Below, one piece after another: positions 13,981 through 23,884 of a DNA stretch of 64,000 nucleotides (its first letter is position 1; every line of letters begins with the position of its first letter). This DNA comes from Bifidobacterium bohemicum DSM 22767. Its GTDB lineage: Bacteria > Actinomycetota > Actinomycetes > Actinomycetales > Bifidobacteriaceae. The stretch lies in contig NZ_JGYP01000004.1 of assembly GCF_000741525.1 (NCBI RefSeq), forward strand, positions 1 to 64,000, written 5' to 3'. Position numbers and translations under genes: made by a program. The notes beneath the pieces are model-generated. The model made no database searches. It had not been told where the DNA came from and worked only from the letters and a program-made list of their open reading frames with translations.

Positions 13981-16044
13981 TCACTGGCAAATCAGCACTT
14001 CGTATGGTTTCAAATCGGCTTCGGTGGGAACTTCGGCATTCCCTAGGATTTCTCTGCTTCCAGCCAAGAATCGCAAATCGACTCCCGAAACCGGCTGACC
14101 TGAGGTGTTGATGACAAAAGTGAACGTCCGCCCATCGTCAGCGGTCCGGCGATCTATCTCGATGCCCTCGGGAGCTATGACAGAATCCAGACCGCTCACG
14201 GACTCCACGACTAGGTCGAACAGCGAATCCATACCGCGCTCGTCCAAAGGGGTACCAACGTAATAGGCGCTACCCGAACCGAACTCATGGACGGTGACCG
14301 CGGGGGAACCGGCATAGAATTCGTTACCGCCATAGTTAGCCAGAACGGTGACATTCTCTCCCTCCGGATGCATAATACTGGCCACGATTTCACCTTTCCC
14401 CGAAAGCGGGGATAAACCTGAGGATGCATACGCAGCAGGTAGCGCGGCACAATCAACCGGTATCTTCGCATCTGGCGCGAGGGCGTCAATTTCCTCAACC
14501 CGCACGCCCATCAGCTTGCGCAACTCCCCCGGATAACCGCCCGGCACCACCAAATCGTGCTCATCGTCCATGCCTGCCATGTAGCCGGTGACGAACTGTC
14601 CGCCGGCACGCACGTAGTCCTCAAGCCGACAGGCCACATGCGGTTTGACCATGATCAGCGCCGGAGCCACGATCAACGGATATCGCGCAAGAGTTTCGGC
14701 ATCGGCGGTGCTCTCGATGAAATCGACGGGGATGTTGTGCTTGTACAGGGCACGATAGAAGCGATGCACTTCGTTGGGATAACTGAACCCCGTGGTGGGG
14801 CCGACCCAGCCTTCCAGAGACCAGTAGCTTTCCCAATCGAACATAATGGCCACACGGGCTTTGGTTGCGCTACCCATCATTGGCTCGGCGCAGCGCTCGA
14901 GTTCGGCGCCAAGACGCTCAGTCTCCCTGAAGACCCTGGTGTTTTCAGTACCATCATGGGCGATAATCGCGCCATGGGAACGCTCCACTCCACCGATGGA
15001 CTGCTTCATTTGGAAGAACTGGACGGTATCGGCCCCGTGAGCGACCGCCTGCCAACTGAGCATGCGTACCTCGCCCGGGCGCTTGACCTTGCAGTAGGGG
15101 AACCAGTTCTGCTGGTTCGGGGTCTGCTCCATGAGCATGAACGGCTTACCTCCACCCACGCCACGCATCAGGTCGTGGCACATGGCGGTGAAGCTGGAAG
15201 GCATATCCATACCCGGGTAGTTGTCCCAGCTGATCACGTCCAGCTGACGACCCCACTTGAAGTAATCAAGATCCTTGAAGGTGCCCATAAGGTTCGTGGT
15301 GATGGGGGTGGTTTTGTCATAACGCCGAATCGCATCACGCTCACGCGTATAACAGGCCAGCAGCGAGTCGTTTTGGAAACGACGGTAGTCCATCAGCAGA
15401 CCGGGAATGACGCTTTTTTCGGTGCCAATGCCATCGCCGTTGGTCGTCGGCGGAACGACATCGTCCCACTGGGTCAGCGTATGCCCCCAATAGTTCGCGC
15501 ACCATGCCTGGTTGAGCGCATCAATGGTGCCATATTGGGCCTTGAGCCACCGCCGGAAATCCTTCGCGCAGTTCTCGCAGTAGCACATGCCGCCATATTC
15601 GTTGCACACATGCCAAGCCACCAAGCCGGGAGTGCCTTGGTACCTCCGAGCAAGACGTAAAGCGAGCTTCTTCGAAAGCCGTTGATAAACCGACGAGCAC
15701 GGACAGGCGTTGTGACGCCCGCCGAAAGCGCGCCTACGGCCATCGGCATCCGCGCGAATCACCTTCGGATGCGTGCGCACCAGCCAAGCGGGCAGGGCGG
15801 CCGTGGATGTGGCCATTACGATGTTGAAATGGCGACTAACCAACAGTTTCACGATTCGGTCGAGCATCGTGAAATCATAATCGTCCTCGTTGGGCTGCAG
15901 CAGCGCCCAAGAAAACACATTGATGGTCACTTCGTTGATGTGGGCGTCCTCGAGCATCTCGATGTCATGTTCCCAGGTTTCTTCCGGCCACTGCTCGGGA
16001 TTCCAGTCCCCTCCGAACAGAAAAGTATCGAATAAAGGCTTCAT
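13981..16044 (-). CDS. GH42 beta-galactosidase
   Basis: GH42 enzymes remove terminal beta-galactose from oligosaccharides in the cytoplasm. The 687-residue protein begins FGGDWNPEQWPEETWEHDI, the family signature. The acid/base Glu is at 149 (C-N-E-Y-G-G) and the nucleophile Glu at 306 (L-M-E-Q-T). Cysteines in NACPC and CYCENC match the structural metal site. The C-terminal third gives the trimerisation and beta-sandwich domains. AAGGAG lies before ATG 16044. It is the last gene of the minus-strand block, 180 bases beyond the secreted GH5 gene. Removal of galactose from xyloglucan side chains is inferred from context; galactan-derived sugars are the alternative. Confidence 0.9.
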   Translation of the reverse strand: MKPLFDTFLFGGDWNPEQWPEETWEHDIEMLEDAHINEVTINVFSWALLQPNEDDYDFTMLDRIVKLLVSRHFNIVMATSTAALPAWLVRTHPKVIRADADGRRRAFGGRHNACPCSSVYQRLSKKLALRLARRYQGTPGLVAWHVCNEYGGMCYCENCAKDFRRWLKAQYGTIDALNQAWCANYWGHTLTQWDDVVPPTTNGDGIGTEKSVIPGLLMDYRRFQNDSLLACYTRERDAIRRYDKTTPITTNLMGTFKDLDYFKWGRQLDVISWDNYPGMDMPSSFTAMCHDLMRGVGGGKPFMLMEQTPNQQNWFPYCKVKRPGEVRMLSWQAVAHGADTVQFFQMKQSIGGVERSHGAIIAHDGTENTRVFRETERLGAELERCAEPMMGSATKARVAIMFDWESYWSLEGWVGPTTGFSYPNEVHRFYRALYKHNIPVDFIESTADAETLARYPLIVAPALIMVKPHVACRLEDYVRAGGQFVTGYMAGMDDEHDLVVPGGYPGELRKLMGVRVEEIDALAPDAKIPVDCAALPAAYASSGLSPLSGKGEIVASIMHPEGENVTVLANYGGNEFYAGSPAVTVHEFGSGSAYYVGTPLDERGMDSLFDLVVESVSGLDSVIAPEGIEIDRRTADDGRTFTFVINTSGQPVSGVDLRFLAGSREILGNAEVPTEADLKPYEVLICQ

Positions 16045-16224
16045 GCCGTGTCACTCCTTGCATTGCATACATGGATTTACTTATTTCAATTTGCGCGGTC
16101 ACCGAACCGGCCATTCATTCGAACCACCGCACCCTGCCACCGGATCGATCAGATCCTGAAGCGATCCGGAGACGGGGATGGCGCCTACTCGGCGAAACGA
16201 AACCAGAGTAGGCCGCCAAGCCTT

Positions 16225-18704
16225 TTATGGACGAACAGTCACGCTCTGCCCGTTGACCGCCAACGGCACAGTCAGCCCGCTGCCGTCAAAGAACGTGAGG
16301 TTGAGGTTCACGTTTCCGTCGGACACGGAGGAATCGTCGAAGAACTGCTTCGTTAGCTTCAACGTACCGGCCTCAGGATCCACCTTGAACGAAGTACCGG
16401 ACTGCAGGAATTTCCACCAACCCGAATTCGGGCCGACTGGATCACCGGCGTCGTTGACGGCAGCCGCGGATTTGACCACATTGCCTTTGAAATTAATAGG
16501 CACCGTGATGCCATCGGTTCGCGTTCCGGTGGCACCAGTGGCCGAGACGCCAAGCGCAGGTACTGCCGATTTGACCAGATATTCATGCCACGGGGCGCCC
16601 GCATTGAAGTTCAGCGTGAGGGTTGCGGCTTGGCCATAACCGTTGTGCGCGTCATAGACGGAACGGAGATACGCCTGGCTCAATCTCACTGTAGCGGCCG
16701 GCTGGTCGTAAGTGTAATCAACACCTGCCGCAAGCCCCGCAATGCCGGCGAACGTATTGTTGTTGAGCGTCAGCGGAATGTCCACCGATCCGGTGGGCTC
16801 GGCGCCCATGTAGATGGCGTCAAGTCCGGTGGAGTACGAAGAGCGGCCACGCATGCTTGCTTCGAGCATCGTGCCCATATCCGCGTTCTTCCACGTATAG
16901 GTCGGCGAGCGCCTGTCTATGGCGGAACCGTTGTCCCACAGGATAAGCGCGAAGTCGCCTTCTTGAGCCAGATGGTTCATGTACTCGTAGTATTTGAGCT
17001 CCTCGCCCGGTTGCAGGTAGGTGTCGGCCGCGTCGTAGCCGAGCAGGCCGAATTCGCCGACCACTGTTCCGATGCCGTGGTCGGTGAAGTTGGTTTTGAC
17101 GTGCTCGGCAAATTTATCGGCCACGGTGCGGGGTGTGGCGTTCTGCCCGTCGAAGAGCTTCTCATCGAAACCGGTACGCCCCAGATTGGCGCTGTAGACC
17201 CATTCGCTGTAGTAGTGGACGGTGGCCAGTATGTATGGGTCGTGGAGGCCGAGAATCTGGTCGCGGGCCGGGGCTGTGAACTGATCCGCGTCATTGGTGT
17301 GTAAGGTCGGGAAGATTATCATGCGCTTCTCATTGCCAGGAACGGCACGAATAACCTCATGCGCCACTGTGTTGAGGGCGATGAGCTTGGTGATGCCATC
17401 GGCATCGCCGCTGGCGAACTGCGGTTCGTTATCCGTCTCGAAGCACACCCGTTGAGGTTCGTTCGCAAACGTCACCGCGAGCTGCTTCCAGGTATCAGTG
17501 AACTTGCGGTATTCGACGCTGCTTGGAGAAACGGTGCCGTCCCAATGATTAATCCACATGTAGGAGTCACCGTGCAGGTCAACATCAACGTACAGGCCTT
17601 CTTCCACGGCCCAGTCGACCACCTGCTTGTAACGAGCCAGCCAATCGGCATTGATGACATAGCGGTACTCGCCAGGGCCGGCGTCGGGGTTCTCGGCGTA
17701 GCGGTGTTCAAGGGTGAGGGGCATGCGAATCGTCTTGTAGCCTTTGGCTTTGATTCCTGTGATATCAGTGCCTTGGTGACGATCGGGTTACCCCAAGCCG
17801 ATTCGCCTCCGGCGTTGGGCCGGCTGGAACCGGTATCGTATGCCTCAAAGGTATTGCCGAGATTCCACCCCCGGCCCATCGCCTTCGCGTAATCCATCGA
17901 TGTCAGCGTCTGCTCGGGGGCGGGACTCGGGCTGGGATTCGAGGCAGGAGGCCGCTTGGCGTCCGTTGAGGCATAGACGACTTTCAGATCCGACATCAGC
18001 TGATACGTAGCCCCGTTAAGCACGACCGGTGTCGCCACGCCGTTTACGGCCTCGGTGGCACCTGCCGCTGACGTGGATGCGTCCAAGTTGGCCACCGTTG
18101 CCGCGGATGCCGACCCGGATACGAATACCCCGCCCAAGAGCACGGACAAAGCGCCGAAGGCACCCGCCGCACGGCGCATCCATGCCTTACGCCTGCATAC
18201 ACCCAACACGACGGCAGCCAAGCACAGCGCCAACGCGGCAACGGTCAAAACCGATACGGTGGAGCCGGTGGCGGCCAGATGCGTCGTCGAGGTCAGATCC
18301 ACGCTATCCGAAGACACAGCGAGTTCGAGTGCCAGCAAATCTGCCGGGTTACCAGCGCCATCCAACGCCAAGGCCATGACGCTCAGCCCAGGAGCCACCG
18401 CGCCGGCATGCCATGACACTACGTTCGTCTTCCCCCTTGCCGTAAGGGTCTTAGGAATTGTGGTCGTGGCATCGATGGAGGTGATGGTTCGGGTACCGGC
18501 ATTGGTTACCTGCAACGCGTAACCACCATCGGACTGCCGTAGAGCATCAATCTTGATGGCATCGGCCGCTTCGGCGCGGGCGGGCAGCAGCAGAGCCGCA
18601 AGGCCGAAAATCAGCACTGTCAAGAACACCACGGCACCCACTCTCGCAAAGTGGTTACGCACGAAGGCATATGACCTCGTCTGTTGACTAGTCCGGTTAC
18701 TCAT
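16225..18704 (-). pseudogene. Secreted GH5-X2-CBM46 endoglucanase, split by a frameshift
   Basis: Two overlapping frames make one enzyme of about 826 residues. The first (from ATG 18704) has a signal peptide, a small sandwich-like region, an LAATG motif (143-147) with a membrane segment and RRK, a second hydrophobic stretch ending SASA (residue 200), a Pro/Ser linker, and the GH5 start (GRGWNLGNTFEAYD). The second carries the catalytic acid (ETDNEP) and nucleophile (VVGEFG), then an X2 module and a C-terminal CBM46. GH5_4-X2-CBM46 enzymes act on xyloglucan and mixed-linkage glucan. Near 17761-17766 two extra bases (an AT doublet), or one lost base, break the frame after VTKALI. It could be a true mutation, a sequencing error or programmed slippage. 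Confidence 0.85.
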
Positions 18705-18826
18705 TTTCCCGTCCTTTTCTTCATTGAACTATGGATACAGCACCGCCATTAATCAGAGCGCTCCATGGCGACATGCGGCCTTGACGTGAAACATGTGGAA
18801 AGCCGCCTCTCACACAGGACGGCCGT

Positions 18827-19933
18827 TCACTGACCAGCGTCTTGACCCGCAAAACAGAAATCCCTGCGCACGGCCGCGAACATCGAGGCCACGACGGGGT
18901 CGAAGAACTCGCCGGTGGCGCGGTCGACGAAACACATCTCCTTGGACGACGTGTCCCAGATGATCGGACACATCCCGCGCTCGCAGGCGTTGCGCGTGAC
19001 CGCTTCGAGCCAACGGACGTTGCTGGCGTGGTCCTTATGATCGACCTCGCCGGTCAGCACCGCGTACTCGCCGATGATCACCGGCACGCCGGCGTCAACG
19101 AACCGTCGTTGCAAGGCGTCGAAATCGGCTCGCATGGCCGCAACCTCTGCATCGGTGCCCCACGTCAGCTTCGGATTGTCGCACCAACTGCAATCGTGCT
19201 CGGCTATGGCGAATTCGGACGGCGAATAATAATGAATCGATTGGATGAGCCTGTCGGCCACCGAATCCTGAGGCAACTGGTAACGGGGGTCGCAGGACTT
19301 GGCCGTGTCGGCGTCGTAGCCGGGGATAAGCAGGAAACGATCGGCGTTGGCCGATCCGGTAGCGCGCACCGTGTCCACGAACAACTGGTTCAGCCGATTC
19401 AGAACCTCATAGGCCCCATCCATTGGCATATCCGGAAAACCGACCTCATTGGCCCCTTCAAGCACAAGCCGTTCATCGTAGTCTTTGAAGCATGTGGCGA
19501 TGGCGCGCCACAAACCCTCGTAGCGTCTGCTCACCCCTTCATAATCCTTAGAAGCCTTACGAATCCATAGCTCATCGCCCACACTGCCGTCGTGATGGAC
19601 GTTGACGATGACGTTGAGACCGGCTTCCAACGCATCATCCACCGCGTGACGTACCGTGCCCAGAAACGCGGGATCCACTTCGCCATCCGCATCGACCCAA
19701 TCACGCCATGTGACCGGTATGCGAACCGTTGCGAAACCGGCCTTGCTCACGTTACGAAAAATATCAAGTGTGAGAGGTTCATTGTGCCAGAGCCGTTGCT
19801 GGTCGTCCGGGCTCCACCCCTTCCGGGCAGCCAAGGATCTATCCCGCTCGCCCTCGCAGGGGAACGCGTCCAACGTATTGCCAGCGTTCCAGCCCAGGCC
19901 GAGATCCTTCACAAAATCAATTGCGCTTACCAT
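18827..19933 (-). CDS. Intracellular GH5 beta-glucanase
   Basis: A 368-residue GH5 protein with no signal peptide, so it acts on imported oligosaccharides. GLGWNAGNTLDAF begins the barrel; the catalytic acid is Glu163 in G-A-N-E-V-G (the usual N-E-P Pro is Val) and the nucleophile Glu289 in I-I-G-E-Y. The VNVHHDG segment and HYYSPSEF strand also fit. ATG 19933 is chosen over ATG 19975 because AAAGGAG lies just before it and family similarity begins there. It sits between GH43 and the secreted GH5 gene. Its likely role is cutting cello- or xyloglucan backbone pieces. The subfamily looks close to GH5_4 but this is not certain. Confidence 0.85.
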   Translation of the reverse strand: MVSAIDFVKDLGLGWNAGNTLDAFPCEGERDRSLAARKGWSPDDQQRLWHNEPLTLDIFRNVSKAGFATVRIPVTWRDWVDADGEVDPAFLGTVRHAVDDALEAGLNVIVNVHHDGSVGDELWIRKASKDYEGVSRRYEGLWRAIATCFKDYDERLVLEGANEVGFPDMPMDGAYEVLNRLNQLFVDTVRATGSANADRFLLIPGYDADTAKSCDPRYQLPQDSVADRLIQSIHYYSPSEFAIAEHDCSWCDNPKLTWGTDAEVAAMRADFDALQRRFVDAGVPVIIGEYAVLTGEVDHKDHASNVRWLEAVTRNACERGMCPIIWDTSSKEMCFVDRATGEFFDPVVASMFAAVRRDFCFAGQDAGQ

Positions 19934-20029
19934 CGCCACTCCTTTGTCACTCCGTCTCGCGTCACTACATATCACTGCCGCGAAACCACCACGATTGCCG
20001 AATCATCTCTACATGCCAGCGCACGGCTT

Positions 20030-21610
20030 TCATGCCGACCCCTGCGGCAACCTGAACGTCACCGTGCCCTCGCCATGGACGAACGCGCCGAGCAGAACCC
20101 CCGTGAATCCACCGGCATTGGCAAACGCCAACACCGAAACCGGAGCGCTACCCAGCCCTTCAACGTGACCACCCTCCGCCACCTCAAAACGATAGCAATA
20201 CTGGTCAGCGTGCACCCGCAGCTCAACGGGCCCTTCATGCCCGGTTAACGCAATGCCGCCCAGGCAGGAGAGCAAACCATCGTTGAACGTCGAGGCTTCA
20301 ATGCGATAGCCCGAATCGGCGCCACCGTCTTTGACCAGTCCGAGCGTGAAATAGTGCCTGGCGTTGACGTACACAGCCAACCCGCACGAGCCGGATCGCA
20401 ACTGCCGCACCTCATCGATGATGAAACCGAAATCGCAGACCATGGCCGGCTGGCGAACGCCGATAAGAGGAGGGCCCGCGGCCAGTGTGAAATCCTGCGC
20501 AAGGCCCTGCACCCGTATGCTTCGTACCGGCCGGTTGTCCGCCAAAAGCGCATCGCCACCTTTAACCGCGGTAGACTCGAAAGTCACCAAACCGCGCAAC
20601 ACCTCACCATCATCCGCAAACAAGGCGTATCTTCCTTGCCTATCCACGGATGGGGTAATCCACTGCATGGCGCGCATATCGAACCGACCGTCAAGCAGGT
20701 CCGGGCAGTCATAAGACTGGTCGCAGAGATCGGGCCACCCATCTTTCCAAGTGAAATCAGTCACGTAGGATTCACGGCCAAGCCACGTCTTCGAGGGATA
20801 TTCATCATTACCCCGGGTGGCAAGGAAGGCCATCACCGTGCGGTCCGCTTCAAAATCAGCGCAATCCGCATGGCCGACGGCCTGCAACGGCAACGGAGTG
20901 CTGCGGTTGGTGACCAGCGGGTTGCCGGGATAATTCTCGTAGGGGCCGGTAACGCACGACGAACGCGCGATGTTCTCCATATGCCCCGCCTCGGTGCCGC
21001 CCTCGGCCCACATCAGATAGTAGAGGCCGGAACGCTTGTACAGATGCGGACCCTCAGGGTGCGCGCCGGTGATCCCCCGGCAGATTCTCGTCCGCCCAGA
21101 CATGAGCCTGCCACTGGTCACATCAAGTTGAGCCACATAGATACCCGCCGGCTCGTAGCCTCCGTCCGGCAACTGCCCCTCGTTGCCACAGATGTATGCG
21201 CTGCCGTCGTCATCGAACAGCAAGCTCGGATCGATGCCGGGCCACCCCTCCACTTCCAGCGGATCCGACCACGGGCCTGCTGGGTCGGAGGCGGTATATA
21301 TGGCCGTTCCGACGTTGACGTTCGCGACGATTACGTAGAAGAGGCCCTCGTGATAGCGGATCGTCGGAGCGTACATGCCCAGATTGTTGTCCATCGTTTC
21401 GTAAAGGAACTGGCTGGGGCGAGTCACGACGTCCCCAATCGTGCGCCAATGCAGACCGTCATCGCTAACGGATACGGGCAAGCCCGGAAAATATTCGAAT
21501 GTGCTGTTGACCATATATAGCGCGCCACTAGGGCCTCGGCAAATCGACGGATCCGGATGAAAACCGTCTAGGGCCCTTTGCGCGGACCGCACATTAAACA
21601 TCGTCATCAT
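20030..21610 (-). CDS. GH43 glycosidase (alpha-L-arabinofuranosidase or beta-xylosidase type)
   Basis: A 526-residue GH43 enzyme with a five-bladed propeller and a C-terminal concanavalin-like sandwich, as in subfamilies 11 and 12. General base Asp20 lies in G-F-H-P-D-P-S-I-C, the pKa-tuning Asp127 in G-I-D-P-S-L and the acid Glu186 in H-P-E-G-P-H. There is no signal peptide. AGGAGG precedes a triple start (ATG 21610, 21607, 21601). Family members remove arabinofuranose or xylose; with the GH31 neighbour an arabinofuranosidase acting on arabinosylated xyloglucan is plausible, but sequence alone cannot decide. Confidence 0.87.
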   Translation of the reverse strand: MMTMFNVRSAQRALDGFHPDPSICRGPSGALYMVNSTFEYFPGLPVSVSDDGLHWRTIGDVVTRPSQFLYETMDNNLGMYAPTIRYHEGLFYVIVANVNVGTAIYTASDPAGPWSDPLEVEGWPGIDPSLLFDDDGSAYICGNEGQLPDGGYEPAGIYVAQLDVTSGRLMSGRTRICRGITGAHPEGPHLYKRSGLYYLMWAEGGTEAGHMENIARSSCVTGPYENYPGNPLVTNRSTPLPLQAVGHADCADFEADRTVMAFLATRGNDEYPSKTWLGRESYVTDFTWKDGWPDLCDQSYDCPDLLDGRFDMRAMQWITPSVDRQGRYALFADDGEVLRGLVTFESTAVKGGDALLADNRPVRSIRVQGLAQDFTLAAGPPLIGVRQPAMVCDFGFIIDEVRQLRSGSCGLAVYVNARHYFTLGLVKDGGADSGYRIEASTFNDGLLSCLGGIALTGHEGPVELRVHADQYCYRFEVAEGGHVEGLGSAPVSVLAFANAGGFTGVLLGAFVHGEGTVTFRLPQGSA

Positions 21611-21718
21611 TGCCTCCTGGAGTTCTGCCGGACGGTAAGGCCGCGAGCGGGCAGGCGAACGAACCGATCAGATCGGACTTCCCGTTTCACCGTCGCGGCC
21701 ATGCCATCGCTCAACCGA

Positions 21719-23758
21719 TCATTCGCCCAACGGATCGGATCCCGGGCGGGCGAGCACCGGCAGGGTGTGGTAGTCGTAGGTCTGGGTGTACCAGCGGCCG
21801 GGCTCATACTCCTGCCCGCTGAGCAGGTCCTTCCACGCCTCGCCGGCATGCGCACCACCCGCGTCAGGCACGTAGAAACGCGCCGTGCCCTCCTCGTTGA
21901 AGATCGGGGCCACCAGGACGTCATCACCCAGCATGTACTGGGTGTCGATGTCCTCGCAGGTCGGATCGTCCTGGAACTCCAGCACCATCGCACGCATCAT
22001 CGGCACACCCGTCTCATGGGTCTCATGCGACATACGCACCAGATACGGCACCAGACGCCGCTTGAGTTTGGTGAACTCACGCGCCACCTCGACCGCCTCC
22101 TCACCGTACAGCCAAGGCACCTTGTACTCGCCGGAACCGTGATAACGCGAATGCGAGGACAGCAGACCGAACTGCGTCCACCGCTTGTACAGGTCGGGGG
22201 TCGGCTTGTCCTCGAAACCGGCGATGTCATGGCTCCAATAGCCGAAACCGGACATGCCGAACGACAGGCCCGCGCGCAGCGACTCCGCCATCGACGGGTA
22301 GTTCGACGAGTTGTCGCCGCCCCAATGCACCGGGAACCGCTGACCGCCCACGGTCGCGGAACGCGCGAACAGGATGGCCTGATCAGCACCCCTGACCTCA
22401 GCAATTACGTCATAGACCGCCTTGTTGTAAAGCTGCGTGTAGTAGTTGTGCATCAGCATCGGATCCGACCCGTCATGGTACACGACGCCCTCGGTGGGGA
22501 TGCGCTCGCCGAAGTCCGTCTTGAAGCAATCCACGCCCTGGTCCATCAAATGACGCAGCTTGCCCTGATACCATTCAACGGCCTCGGGATTGGTGAAATC
22601 GACGATCGCCATGCCCGCCTGCCAGCGATCCCACTGCCAGACCTGCCCGTCCGCGCGCTTGATGAAGTAGCCGCCTTTCACACCCTCATCGAACAACGGC
22701 GACTTCTGGCCGATATACGGGTTGATCCACACGCACACCTTGATGCCGCGTTCATGCAGTTTGGCAAGCAGCCCCTCCGGGTCGGGGAACTTGTCCCCGT
22801 CCCACTCGAAGTTGCACCATTCCAACTCCTTCATCCACCGGCAATCGAAATGGAAGACCGAAAGCGGGATATCACGCTCGGCCATCCCGTCGACGAACTT
22901 CATTACGGTGTCCGCATCGTAATCGGTGGTGAACGAGGTCGACAGCCACAATCCGTAACTCCACTCAGGCACAAGCGGCGCCTTGCCGGTCAGATCCGTA
23001 TAGGAGTTGAGAATGTCCTTCATGCTTTCGCCGCCGATGACCGAATACGTCATCTCCTGATCCTCCAGGGAGAACTGCACGCGCGACACCTTCTCCGAGC
23101 CGATCTCGAACTCGACATCGCCCGGAGACTGCACAAACAGGCCATAGTTGCGGTTGCTCATGTAGAAAGGCACGTTCTTATAGGCCTGCTCAGTGCCGGT
23201 ACCACCGTCGCGGTTCCAGATCTCCACGCTCTGGCCGTTCTTGACGAAGTTGGTGAACCGCTCCCCCAGGCCGTAGATTTTCTCACCCACACCCAGATCC
23301 AGCTGTTCGGAAACATGCAGGCTGCCCTCGGGGTCGGTGATCAACGCCTTCGCGCGCCAACCGGACCGGGCGATCTCCTTGCCGTCGAACAGGTACTGGA
23401 AGTCGATGGTATCGCCCTTGGCCACTCTGAGCGTGGTGCGCCCCGAAGTAAAGGTCCAAGCCTCGTCGGTCTGTTCGATCCGGACGTCGGGGTCACTCTC
23501 GTTGAGCCGGAAGCCGGGACAGCGGCTACGGTCCGTTTTGAAGTTCATCAGACGCGTGGTGATGATGTTCGGACGGGGGCTAGTCACCTCAATGGTGAGA
23601 ATGCCACCATCAAGAGTCATGCCGGCGTTGTAGATAGGACTACCGAACGGGCAATAAAGAGTGAGCTTTTTAGGCTCGATCTTCGCCTCATATACGTTCG
23701 CCGCATATTTAACGCTGTAGCCGTCCTTGACCAACCAGCCACCATTGAGGAATTTCAT
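21719..23758 (-). CDS. GH31 alpha-xylosidase (YicI-like)
   Basis: Very similar throughout to E. coli YicI, the alpha-xylosidase that removes the terminal alpha-1,6-xylose of isoprimeverose units. Shared stretches include GLGERFTNFVKNGQ, EIWNRDGGTGTEQAYKN and CVWINPYIGQKSP. The nucleophile Asp415 (F-K-T-D-F-G-E-R) and acid/base Asp482 (H-W-G-G-D) sit almost at the YicI numbers 416 and 482. The active-site Cys (YicI Cys307) is kept at 306, but the next residue, Phe in YicI, is Arg307 here. At 679 residues it lacks roughly 90 C-terminal residues of YicI. It is cytoplasmic. This is the most diagnostic gene for xyloglucan use in the block. Confidence 0.9.
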   Translation of the reverse strand: MKFLNGGWLVKDGYSVKYAANVYEAKIEPKKLTLYCPFGSPIYNAGMTLDGGILTIEVTSPRPNIITTRLMNFKTDRSRCPGFRLNESDPDVRIEQTDEAWTFTSGRTTLRVAKGDTIDFQYLFDGKEIARSGWRAKALITDPEGSLHVSEQLDLGVGEKIYGLGERFTNFVKNGQSVEIWNRDGGTGTEQAYKNVPFYMSNRNYGLFVQSPGDVEFEIGSEKVSRVQFSLEDQEMTYSVIGGESMKDILNSYTDLTGKAPLVPEWSYGLWLSTSFTTDYDADTVMKFVDGMAERDIPLSVFHFDCRWMKELEWCNFEWDGDKFPDPEGLLAKLHERGIKVCVWINPYIGQKSPLFDEGVKGGYFIKRADGQVWQWDRWQAGMAIVDFTNPEAVEWYQGKLRHLMDQGVDCFKTDFGERIPTEGVVYHDGSDPMLMHNYYTQLYNKAVYDVIAEVRGADQAILFARSATVGGQRFPVHWGGDNSSNYPSMAESLRAGLSFGMSGFGYWSHDIAGFEDKPTPDLYKRWTQFGLLSSHSRYHGSGEYKVPWLYGEEAVEVAREFTKLKRRLVPYLVRMSHETHETGVPMMRAMVLEFQDDPTCEDIDTQYMLGDDVLVAPIFNEEGTARFYVPDAGGAHAGEAWKDLLSGQEYEPGRWYTQTYDYHTLPVLARPGSDPLGE

Positions 23759-23884
23759 ATCACTTCTTTCTTGTCGGTACTTTCATTGTCGTGTATTTAC
23801 ATTTACTGCCTGCGGTGATTGCAAGCTGGCCAAGCCGCGGGCTTGACCGCAGCAAACCAATTCCCATCTCGCATAAGGCGCCGC

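Noticed and set aside
21578..23818. A 746-codon open frame on the plus strand
   Set aside because: It lies wholly opposite the GH31 gene and the end of GH43, with Arg/His-rich nonsense content; such long shadows are common opposite GC-rich genes.
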